Source: an uncultured Gemmatimonadales bacterium
GTDB lineage: Bacteria; Gemmatimonadota; Gemmatimonadetes; Longimicrobiales; Gaopeijiaceae
Direction of reading: 5' to 3'
Length of the DNA: 14,529 bases
NCBI GenBank assembly: GCA_937983085.1
Contig: CALJKZ010000394.1
Location: forward strand, 1-14,529
Shown: piece by piece, positions 7,745-14,401 of the stretch
How positions within the stretch are numbered: position 1 is the first letter of the stretch
Layout: the number at the start of each line of letters is the position of its first letter
The notes under the pieces: generated by a model
Database searches by the model: none
What the model saw: the letters and a program-made list of their open reading frames with translations, nothing else
What the model was told of the DNA's origin: nothing
Translations under genes and position numbers: made by a program

Positions 7745-9991
7745 ATGGTGACGATGTGGACCGCGAGGGCGGCGCCGTTTGCCGGTGTCGCCCTCGCTCT
7801 CGTCGTGGTGGCGGCGGTGGTGGGCGTGGTGGACCTCACGCCCAAGGTCGAAGGCGACTTCTTCTTCGCCGAGGACGATCCGCAGATGGAGGCCTCGCGG
7901 GAGGTGGCCCGGCGCTTCCCTTCGTCGGACCAGGTCATCCTGCGGGTCGCCGTTGGCGGGGAGGATGGGGCCGATGAGCGGGACGTGGTGCCGGACGCCG
8001 TGTCGGACTCGACCTACCGCGCCGGGGTATCGGCGCTCACCGAGGCGCTCCTTGCCACGCCCGGGGTGGAGAGCGGTTTCAGCATCACCACCGACGACCC
8101 GTCGACTCCGCTCTTCCGCCGCGTGCTCCTGAACCCCGACCCGGCGTCGACGAACATCATTCTACAGGTCGACGCCACGCCTCCCGATGTCCTCCTCCCG
8201 AGGCTGGAGCGTGTCGTCGACGACTTCGACGACGGGTCTCTGGACATCGTCGTATCCGGCGTTCCCGTAATCGTCGAGCTCATCCGACGGAGCCTCTTTC
8301 GCGACCTGGTGGTGTTCAGCGCGGCCGCGGTCGCGGTCTTCGCCCTCCTCATGACGTTCATCTACCGGGACGCGGCCGTGGTCGTGGGGACGCTGGCCAC
8401 GTGCTTCATCTCGGTGGGGGTGACGCTCCTCCTCGTCCAGGCTCTGGACATCGGAATCGGGCTGCTCACCGCGAACCTGGTGACCATCGTCTTCGTCCTG
8501 ACGCTGTCCCACGTGGTCTTCCTCACGGGGAACTGGCAGCGCCTGCCGGGCCGCCCGGGGTCCGTCGAGGTCGAGGATCGGTCTGCGCGGGTCCGCGCCA
8601 CCGTCGGCGCCACGCTCGAGGGGTCGTTCTGGAGCATGGCGACGACCCTCCTCGGCTTCGCCAGCCTCCTGGTGGCGTCGGCGCGACCGCTCCGGGAGTT
8701 GGGGATCGCCGGAGTGGTGGGGGCCGCGGCGGCCCTCGTCATCGCCTACTTGGTCTATCCGGCCTTCCTGGGTGGGTGGGCGCGCACTCCCGATCCGACT
8801 TCGGCGGGCGGGGCCTCGCGGCCTGGCTACGGCGGCGGAGGGGGTGAAGGCGCGAGCGGTGATGAGGGCGGCCACGGGGGCGAACAGGACCGCGGGAGCC
8901 ATCGGAGCGGGGCGGGCGGAGGGAGCCAGGAGGGACGCGGGTCCCCGGGGCGCTGGGTCCTCCCGGCGGCGGCCCTCGTCGTCGTCGCGGCGGGGCTCGG
9001 CATCGTACGTGTCGATACCGACCCGGGGCTCCTTACCTACTTCCAGGAGGGCTCGGACCTCCGGGAGGGTCTCTCTCTCGTCGATGCAGACGGGGGAAGC
9101 AGCACCCTGGACCTGGTGGTGGCGGACCCGGAGGGAGTGCGCGTCGACGATCCGGGGGTGTTTCCCCGCCTGGACGTGCTGCAGGGGGCCCTCGAGTCGG
9201 ATCCGGCGGTAGGCGTGGTGCTCTCGCCGGCGGTACTCATCGAGCACGCGCGCTCCATCCCCCTGGCGGGCTTCCTCCCTGTTCCGACGCTGTTGAACCT
9301 GGCCTCGGGGGAGTCGCTTGGAGGGGTGGCCCTGGGGTACGTCCCTCCGGACCGCAGCGTGGCCCGTTTCTCGTTGCGGATGCGCGAGACCAACGACGAA
9401 CCACGCCAGGCGGTCATGGACCGCCTTCGGGGTCTGGTGGAGGGGGCGGGGCTGGAGCCCGAAGTCGTGGCCGGCCTCTACGACCTCCAGGCCCAGCTCG
9501 GGCGGCTCATCGCCTCGAGCTTGAGAGTCGGCATCGGCGGACTCCTCCTCCTCTTCCTGGGAGTGGCCGCCGTCGTGTCGCGGTCGGTGCGGGCGACGGC
9601 ATCCATGTGGGTCTGCCTGGCCGCCATCCCCGCGGTGACCCTGGGCCTCTTCGGCCACGTGGGCGTGGCGCTCGACCTCATCACGTCGCCCTCGGCCAAC
9701 ATCGCCCTCGCCATCGGCGCCGACGCCATGATCCATCTCACCGTCCGTCAGCGACGCCTGAGGATGGCCGGCGACGACGACGCGTGGGCTTCGGCGGTGG
9801 GTCAGATCGGGCCCCCGGTCCTGGGGGCCACCACCATCGTGTGCGCCGGATTCGGTATCTTCGCCCTGTCTTCGTTTCCCCCCACTCAGCGGTTCGGCTT
9901 GGCGGTCATCGTCGGCACCCTCACGGCGGCCGTGATGGCGTTGGCGGTGCTTCCTCGTTTGGCCCTGACCATCGGGGCGTCGGACCGCTAG
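7745..9991 (+). CDS. RND-superfamily exporter (MMPL / COG1033-like permease)
   Basis: 748 residues with the RND double layout. TM1 is at about 11-29, followed by a periplasmic loop 30-180, then TM2-6 between 186 and 342. A Gly/Ser/Glu-rich linker spans about 345-403. TM7 is at about 404-421, followed by a second loop to 590, then TM8-12 between 592 and 738. TM10 carries ANIALAIGADAMIHL with Asp660, matching the GxGxD motif used for proton coupling in MMPL/HAE-type pumps. The equivalent TM4 stretch ANLVTIVFVLTLSHVVFL has no acidic residue. Relatives export lipids, sterol-like molecules or other hydrophobic compounds; the substrate here is unknown. No membrane-fusion or outer-membrane partner is visible. 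No good ribosome site precedes ATG 7745, and GTG 7748 or ATG 7754 are alternative starts, so the first residues are uncertain. Confidence 0.85.
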   Translation: MVTMWTARAAPFAGVALALVVVAAVVGVVDLTPKVEGDFFFAEDDPQMEASREVARRFPSSDQVILRVAVGGEDGADERDVVPDAVSDSTYRAGVSALTEALLATPGVESGFSITTDDPSTPLFRRVLLNPDPASTNIILQVDATPPDVLLPRLERVVDDFDDGSLDIVVSGVPVIVELIRRSLFRDLVVFSAAAVAVFALLMTFIYRDAAVVVGTLATCFISVGVTLLLVQALDIGIGLLTANLVTIVFVLTLSHVVFLTGNWQRLPGRPGSVEVEDRSARVRATVGATLEGSFWSMATTLLGFASLLVASARPLRELGIAGVVGAAAALVIAYLVYPAFLGGWARTPDPTSAGGASRPGYGGGGGEGASGDEGGHGGEQDRGSHRSGAGGGSQEGRGSPGRWVLPAAALVVVAAGLGIVRVDTDPGLLTYFQEGSDLREGLSLVDADGGSSTLDLVVADPEGVRVDDPGVFPRLDVLQGALESDPAVGVVLSPAVLIEHARSIPLAGFLPVPTLLNLASGESLGGVALGYVPPDRSVARFSLRMRETNDEPRQAVMDRLRGLVEGAGLEPEVVAGLYDLQAQLGRLIASSLRVGIGGLLLLFLGVAAVVSRSVRATASMWVCLAAIPAVTLGLFGHVGVALDLITSPSANIALAIGADAMIHLTVRQRRLRMAGDDDAWASAVGQIGPPVLGATTIVCAGFGIFALSSFPPTQRFGLAVIVGTLTAAVMALAVLPRLALTIGASDR

Positions 9992-10035
9992 TCTTGCGGG
10001 TGCCGCTCCCATTTTTCTGGACAGGACCGTAGACC

Positions 10036-11517
10036 ATGAACCAACGAGGCACCGGACTCGAGCGCCGCCTTGGCCTGATGGGCCTGGCCGCGACGGGCAT
10101 CTGCTCCATGCTCGGGGCGGCCATCAACATCATTCCGTTCATGATCCAGCGGAACGTGCCGGGGATCGGGCCCTACGTGCTGCCGGCCTACGTCTTCGCC
10201 GCGGTGCCGGCCCTCCTGGCGGCCTTGGCCTATGCGTCCCTCGCCTCGGCCATGCCCCGGGCGGGTGGGAGCTACGTCTTCGCCAGCCGCGGGTTGAGCC
10301 CCTACCTGGGGTTCGTGGCGAGCTTCTCCCAGTGGTTCGGCCTCTCGGTGGCCATCGGCGTGGTGTCGTACGTGATGATCCCCTTCATCCGTGACGTGGT
10401 CGCCGCGGTGGGGTGGGACGGCCTGGCCACGGCGCTGGACACCGGCCCCGTCCGAGTGGGACTCGCGCTCGCCTTCCTCTGGGGATCGGTGTTTCTGAAC
10501 ATGCGAGGGGTGAAGAGCGTCGAGCGCATCCTGGTGCCGCTCATGTTTCTCATGTTCGTGTTGGGCGGCGTCGTCATCGTCACCGGCTTCCTCTTCGATC
10601 AGGCCGATTTCGCGGCCGGACTGGCGGCTCGGGAGGGCGCGGTGGTGCCCGTGGTGGAAGCCGAGTTCAGCTGGAGTCGCTTCCTCGCCGCGTCGGCGAT
10701 TCTCTTCTCGAGCTTCATCGGCTTCGACTCCATCGCCCAGGCCGGAGGTGAGGCCAAGGACCCCGGCCGGACGCTGCCCATGGCCATCGGGATCGCGGTC
10801 CTCACGGTGGGCGCCTTCTACATGCTCTTCACGGCCGCCGTCTACAACACGGTGCCGTGGGCGTTCGTCGCGGAGCGCGCCCAGACCCAGGATCTCACGG
10901 CGCCGGGCCTGCTCGGATACGTCCTCGAGCCGCAGTGGACGGTGCTCATCGTCGCCGGAGCCGCCATCGCACTCATCAACGATCTCCCCGCCATGCTTCT
11001 CGCCGTCTCACGGCTCATGTTCGCCTGGGCCGAAGACGGTGTCTTCCCCAAGGGCGTGGCCGCGGTCAGCGAGCGCTGGCACACGCCCCACGTGGCGCTG
11101 ATCCTGAGCGGGCTCATGGCCACGGCGTCCATCCTGGGAAGCCACTTCGCCGGGGATTTCTTCCTGGGTGTGGACATCCTGGTGACGTCGATGCTGGTGA
11201 ACTTCGGGCTCATGTGCCTGACGGTGATCACGCTCCCGGCCCGGAACCCCGAGATCGCCCGGGACATGAAGGTCCTTTCGAATCGGGCCCTCCAGGTGCC
11301 GTTGGCGGCTGCCGGCGTGGTCCTCCTGGGGCTCTTCCTGGGCATCCACGTGTGGAAGGATCTCACCGCGGACGTCGGTGCGTGGTACTTCCACTCGACG
11401 CCGCTGTGGATCGGCGTCATGACCCTCGCCACGGTCATCTACCTGCGGGAGCTCGGCCAGTTGAGGCGGTCTGGTGTCGACACCGAGGCCCTCTTCGGCG
11501 AGCTCCCCCCGGAATGA
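10036..11517 (+). CDS. APC-superfamily amino-acid permease
   Basis: 493 residues with about 12 hydrophobic helices, the usual length for AA_permease_2-type transporters. AGGA (10023-10026) lies 9 bases before ATG 10036. Family signatures: GLMGLAATGICSMLGAAINI in TM1 (13-32), SAMPRAGGSYVFASRGL (71-87), and GFDSIAQAGGEAKDPGRTLP in TM6 (229-248). These transporters import or exchange amino acids, often with protons. The unwound TM1 motif, usually GSGIF, reads LGAAINI here, so the substrate pocket may be atypical and the amino acid cannot be predicted. Its stop overlaps the start of the AKR-Rid gene (ATGA), implying coupled translation and a joint role in taking up and processing an amino acid or amine. 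Confidence 0.9.
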   Translation: MNQRGTGLERRLGLMGLAATGICSMLGAAINIIPFMIQRNVPGIGPYVLPAYVFAAVPALLAALAYASLASAMPRAGGSYVFASRGLSPYLGFVASFSQWFGLSVAIGVVSYVMIPFIRDVVAAVGWDGLATALDTGPVRVGLALAFLWGSVFLNMRGVKSVERILVPLMFLMFVLGGVVIVTGFLFDQADFAAGLAAREGAVVPVVEAEFSWSRFLAASAILFSSFIGFDSIAQAGGEAKDPGRTLPMAIGIAVLTVGAFYMLFTAAVYNTVPWAFVAERAQTQDLTAPGLLGYVLEPQWTVLIVAGAAIALINDLPAMLLAVSRLMFAWAEDGVFPKGVAAVSERWHTPHVALILSGLMATASILGSHFAGDFFLGVDILVTSMLVNFGLMCLTVITLPARNPEIARDMKVLSNRALQVPLAAAGVVLLGLFLGIHVWKDLTADVGAWYFHSTPLWIGVMTLATVIYLRELGQLRRSGVDTEALFGELPPE

Positions 11518-12968
11518 GCCCCGTGGAGAGAATCGAACTCGTCCCGGGACTGGAGATCGCGCGGGTCCTCACGGGCCTCTGGCAGATCGCCGACATGGAG
11601 CGGGACGGAGACACGGTCGATCCCGACGAGGGGGCCGACGCCATGAGCCGGTACGTGGAAGCCGGGCTCACGACCTTCGACATGGCCGACCACTACGGCT
11701 CGTCGGAGCTCATCGCCGGCCGGTACGCACAGCGGCATCCGGGGGCCGCGGAGCTTCTCACCAAGTGGGTACCCGATCCTGGGCCGCAAACCGCCGACGA
11801 CGTTCGGGCCGCCGTGGATCGGGCCCGAACACGCATGCGCGTCGACGCCCTCGACCTCCTGCAATTCCACGCGTGGTCGTACGTCCACCCGGGTTGGCTG
11901 GACGCGATGTACCATCTCGAGGAGATGCGGGCGGAGGGCGCCATCCGCGCCGTGGGCGTGACCAACAGCGACACCGCCCATCTGCGGATGCTCCTCGACA
12001 GCGGCCTCTCCATCGCGTCGAACCAGGTCTGTTACTCCCTCCTGGACCAACGGGCCTCAGGGCCCATGGCGGAGCTCTGCCAGGAGCGCGACGTGAAGAT
12101 CCTGGCGTTCGGGACCCTGGCGGGAGGATTCCTGACCGAGCGATGGCTCGGCGTTGCGGAGCCGTCCGACGGTGACCTCGCCACGTGGTCCCAGATGAAG
12201 TACAAGCGCTTCATCGACGCGGCGGGGGGGTGGTCTCCCTTCCAACGCGTGTTGGAGGCGGTAGCGAAGGTGGCGCGGCGCCTGGACGTCTCCATGGCGA
12301 ACGTGGCCACCCGCTACATCCTTGACTCCCCCGGAGTGGGCGCCGTCATCGTCGGCGCTCGTCTCGGCCGAAGCGACCACATCGACGATACGCTGGGCCT
12401 CTTCGACGTCCGGCTCGACGAGGCGAGTCGGGCGGAGATCGCCGACGCCGTGGCGGGCCTCGAACCCATCCCCGGGGATTGCGGCGACGAATACCGACGG
12501 CCGCCGTACCTCACGGCGGCGGGCGACCTGAGTCATCACTTCGAGGCGATGCCCTCGCCGTACCCCGTCCACGAGGGCCCGGGCCGGGACCGGCGCCGAG
12601 CCCTGAGCGGGACGGTGTGGGAGGACCTGGCCGGCTTCGCCAGGGCCGTCCGCCGCGGGGACCGGATCTTCGTGTCGGGCACGACGGCGACCCACGGCGA
12701 TCGGCTGGTGGGGGGAGACAGCCCGACGTCGCAGGCCCACTTCTGCCTGGACAAGATCGAAGGCGCCATCCAGTCGTTGGGCGGTTCCCTCGACGACATC
12801 GTTCGGACCCGGATCTACGTGGCGAACCCGGACGTGGCGGAGGCCGTGTCCCGTGCGCACGGGGCGAGGCTCGGGCACCTTCAGCCTGCCAACACCCTGG
12901 TCCAGGCGGGCCTCATCGGCGAGGGGTACCTCGTCGAGATGGAGGCCGAGGCGGTGGTCGAGGGCTAG
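11514..12968 (+). CDS. Fusion: aldo/keto reductase + C-terminal Rid (YjgF/YER057c/UK114) domain
   Basis: 484 residues. ATG 11514 shares ATGA with the permease stop. The frame is open further upstream but only as a shadow of the permease. Residues 1-320 are an aldo/keto reductase barrel with the full tetrad: Asp56 and Tyr61 (TFDMADHYGSSE), Lys84 (LLTKW) and His119 (LLQFHAW). The late segment GVGAVIVGARLGRSDHI (274-290) matches the NADPH-binding end of the fold. Residues about 355-484 are a Rid domain (FARAVRRGDRIFVSGTTA; SLGGSLDDIVRTRIYVANP; HLQPANTLVQAGL; VEMEAEAVV). The Arg that RidA uses for imine/enamine hydrolysis (PARS) is Asn460 here (PANT), so RidA-type deaminase activity is doubtful. 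Reduction of an aldehyde or ketone derived from a transported amino acid is a plausible but unproven role. Confidence 0.88.
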   Translation: MSPVERIELVPGLEIARVLTGLWQIADMERDGDTVDPDEGADAMSRYVEAGLTTFDMADHYGSSELIAGRYAQRHPGAAELLTKWVPDPGPQTADDVRAAVDRARTRMRVDALDLLQFHAWSYVHPGWLDAMYHLEEMRAEGAIRAVGVTNSDTAHLRMLLDSGLSIASNQVCYSLLDQRASGPMAELCQERDVKILAFGTLAGGFLTERWLGVAEPSDGDLATWSQMKYKRFIDAAGGWSPFQRVLEAVAKVARRLDVSMANVATRYILDSPGVGAVIVGARLGRSDHIDDTLGLFDVRLDEASRAEIADAVAGLEPIPGDCGDEYRRPPYLTAAGDLSHHFEAMPSPYPVHEGPGRDRRRALSGTVWEDLAGFARAVRRGDRIFVSGTTATHGDRLVGGDSPTSQAHFCLDKIEGAIQSLGGSLDDIVRTRIYVANPDVAEAVSRAHGARLGHLQPANTLVQAGLIGEGYLVEMEAEAVVEG

Positions 12969-12985
12969 AAAGCGCTGCCCAGGGT

Positions 12986-13026
12986 ACCTCCTCCGCTGCG
13001 GGTTCTGCTGCCTTCCCGGAGGGGGT
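12986..13026. terminator. Inverted repeat in the convergent gap, possible two-way terminator
   Basis: ACCTCCTCCG (12986-12995) pairs with CGGAGGGGGT (13017-13026) over 10 bp, with one G-U wobble on the plus-strand transcript and a C-A mismatch on the minus. The loop is 21 bases. It fills most of the 57-bp gap between two converging genes and touches the stop of the minus-strand gene. No T-run follows. The minus strand of the loop contains GGGAAGGCAGCAG, which resembles the SRP RNA apical motif (see findings). Confidence 0.35.
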
Positions 13027-13301
13027 CAGCGGGCGGCCCGGAGGAAGCGACGGGCCAGCTGGGCCACGCGGTCTTCTCCCTCCGTCTCGGCGCGGCGGAG
13101 GATGTCCTCGACCTGGCCCTTCAGTGCCGGATCGCCCCAACGGTAGCCCGTAGCCAGTTCGGCGCTGCGCGAGTCACCTTCGTCGGCCCCCTGGATGAGG
13201 GCCCACGCGGCGGCTTCGGCGTAGTAGGGCGAGTCGGGGTCGGGAAGGCGGTACTCGGGCTCCCGTTCGTGATCGTCCTCTTTGACGAAGGCCCGGGACA
13301 T
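13026..13301 (-). CDS. Small protein with a Gre-factor-like N-terminal tail (MSRAFVKEDD)
   Basis: 91 residues from ATG (13301-13299). GAGG (13312-13309) lies 7 bases upstream inside yhbY, and the start codon is one base past the yhbY stop (TGACATG), so translation is probably coupled. The first ten residues, MSRAFVKEDD, match from memory the N-terminal tail of a GreA/GreB-family group in Bacteroidetes and Proteobacteria. The rest does not resemble the Gre coiled coil. It has a Pro-rich linker (YRLPDPDSPYY, about 17-27), then helices (AEAAAWALIQGADEG; RSAELATGYRWGDPALKGQVEDIL; AETEGEDRVAQLARRFLRAAR). It is charged and soluble with no signal peptide. The molecular function is unknown; the context suggests transcription or ribosome assembly. 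Confidence 0.78.
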   Translation of the reverse strand: MSRAFVKEDDHEREPEYRLPDPDSPYYAEAAAWALIQGADEGDSRSAELATGYRWGDPALKGQVEDILRRAETEGEDRVAQLARRFLRAAR

Positions 13302-13302
13302 G

Positions 13303-13611
13303 TCAGCGCCTCGAGCGGGGGAGCTCGATCTCGGGGTCGTCGGGGTCGGGACGATACAGAACGATGGTCCGGCCGATGGTCTGCACGGGGTGGACGTCGG
13401 TGAGCGCTTCACCGATGACCTGGGCGGCCTCCCGCACATCGACGGGGGCCGATTCCTGCAGCTTCACCTTGAGGAGCTCCCGGGTATTGAAGGCCTCGCG
13501 GACGGAGTCCAGCAACGACTCGGTAACGCCTTCACTTCCCACCAGCACCAGCGGCTTGAGGTGGTGGGCCAGCGCCCGCAGGTGGGCTCGTTGCTTCGAG
13601 GTGAGGGTCAT
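13303..13611 (-). CDS. yhbY: YhbY-family ribosome assembly RNA-binding protein (CRM domain)
   Basis: 102 residues. I chose ATG (13611-13609) over the in-frame TTG 12 bases upstream because the product MTLTSKQRAHLRALAHHLKPLVLVG then lines up with the start of E. coli YhbY (about 97 residues). The single CRM domain fills the protein, with the RNA-contacting GxxG loop GSEG at 25-28, the helix SLLDSVREAFNTRELLKVKL, and the end TIGRTIVLYRP. YhbY binds pre-50S particles in E. coli. There it sits next to greA; here its partner is the small protein with the Gre-like tail, one base downstream. No clear ribosome site precedes the ATG. Confidence 0.93.
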   Translation of the reverse strand: MTLTSKQRAHLRALAHHLKPLVLVGSEGVTESLLDSVREAFNTRELLKVKLQESAPVDVREAAQVIGEALTDVHPVQTIGRTIVLYRPDPDDPEIELPRSRR

Positions 13612-13718
13612 GGCGTTCGTCAAGGTTGTGCCGGGCCCGTCCAGGGCGGAAACGAGAGAGCGAAGCTGGCACGTTGCTTGCCCTTTATCCAGCCACGTGT
13701 GCAGTGACAGCGTCCAGC

Positions 13719-13740
13719 TTCGTCAAACGGGGGTGACGAA
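13719..13740. promoter_or_regulatory. Perfect 7-bp dyad TTCGTCA-N8-TGACGAA, possible operator
   Basis: TTCGTCA (13719-13725) and TGACGAA (13734-13740) are exact inverse complements separated by AACGGGGG. The dyad sits in the 160-bp divergent gap between yhbY and the TPR-like membrane protein, ending 31 bases before the latter's ATG. Its size (22 bp) and half-site length fit a dimeric regulator. It could also be an mRNA hairpin near the 5' end. Confidence 0.4.
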
Positions 13741-13771
13741 CCGCGACAGGATTACCGACGGGAGATAGAAA

Positions 13772-14401
13772 ATGCGTGTCCGGGCCGAAACCCTGCTCAT
13801 CGCCGTCCTGGCGATCTTCGCCACCACCGGCTGGCTGGCGATCCACTTTCTCGAAGCCGATGGGGAGTACATCGACGACCCGGGCCACGTGCTCGTGACC
13901 CCCGTCGTGCCTGATGTCCCCGTGACGGCCGACCCTGGTCCCGTGACGGGCAGCGCCTGGTTCCAGCAGAACCGTGGCTTCTGCAACCCGGTGGACGTGG
14001 TGACCCGGATGCGATGGCAGCCCGCGCCGAAGACCGACGAGGGACACATGTACGAGGCCGCCTGCTACGCACTGGCCGGCAAGATCGATCTCGCCCGCGC
14101 CTCCATCGAGCGGCTACCCCATGCCCAGCGGTACCGGGCGGCAGGGGTGGTCTTCAACGCGGGACATCCCGCGGCCGACGCAGGGGACGAGCTTGCGGCC
14201 GGTCCCCTCATGGAGCTGGTGGTGGAGTTCTGGCCCAATCACTACATGGCGCTGTACCACGCCGGTGCTGCAGCCTACGAACGCGGCGACTCCGAACCGG
14301 CCCACGGGTATCTGACCCGCTTCCTCGAGCACTACGGTGTGGAAGACGGGTGGCGCTCGAGCGCACTGCGCATGCTGGAGGACATCCGCCGGGGGGGCTG
14401 A
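13772..14401 (+). CDS. Membrane-anchored TPR-like protein, function unknown
   Basis: 209 residues from ATG 13772, with GGGAG (13760-13764) 7 bases upstream. Residues about 7-27 (TLLIAVLAIFATTGWLAIHF) form one transmembrane anchor with a short positive N-terminus, so the rest is probably periplasmic. A Pro/Val-rich stalk (about 32-60) leads to helices with TPR character: HMYEAACYALAGKIDLARASI (92-112), then LMELVVEFWPNHYMALYHAGAAAYERGD, then AHGYLTRFLEHYG. Two cysteines (Cys71 and Cys98) could form a disulfide outside the cytoplasm. I do not recognise the family. It diverges from yhbY across a gap holding a perfect dyad. Confidence 0.8.
   Translation: MRVRAETLLIAVLAIFATTGWLAIHFLEADGEYIDDPGHVLVTPVVPDVPVTADPGPVTGSAWFQQNRGFCNPVDVVTRMRWQPAPKTDEGHMYEAACYALAGKIDLARASIERLPHAQRYRAAGVVFNAGHPAADAGDELAAGPLMELVVEFWPNHYMALYHAGAAAYERGDSEPAHGYLTRFLEHYGVEDGWRSSALRMLEDIRRGG

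Noticed and set aside
8162..10012. 616-codon minus-strand open frame
   Set aside because: Antisense to the RND exporter; Arg/His/Asp-rich with no recognisable fold, while the plus-strand protein has clear RND motifs.
9996..10016. Possible intrinsic terminator after the RND gene (GCGG-GTG-CCGC then TCCCATTTTT)
   Set aside because: The stem is only 4 bp with a 3-base loop and is separated from the T-run, so it is too weak to call.
10857..11513. 219-codon in-frame upstream extension of the AKR-Rid gene
   Set aside because: The extension overlaps the permease in another frame and reads as Arg/Pro/Gly low complexity. ATG 11514 gives a normal AKR N-terminus.
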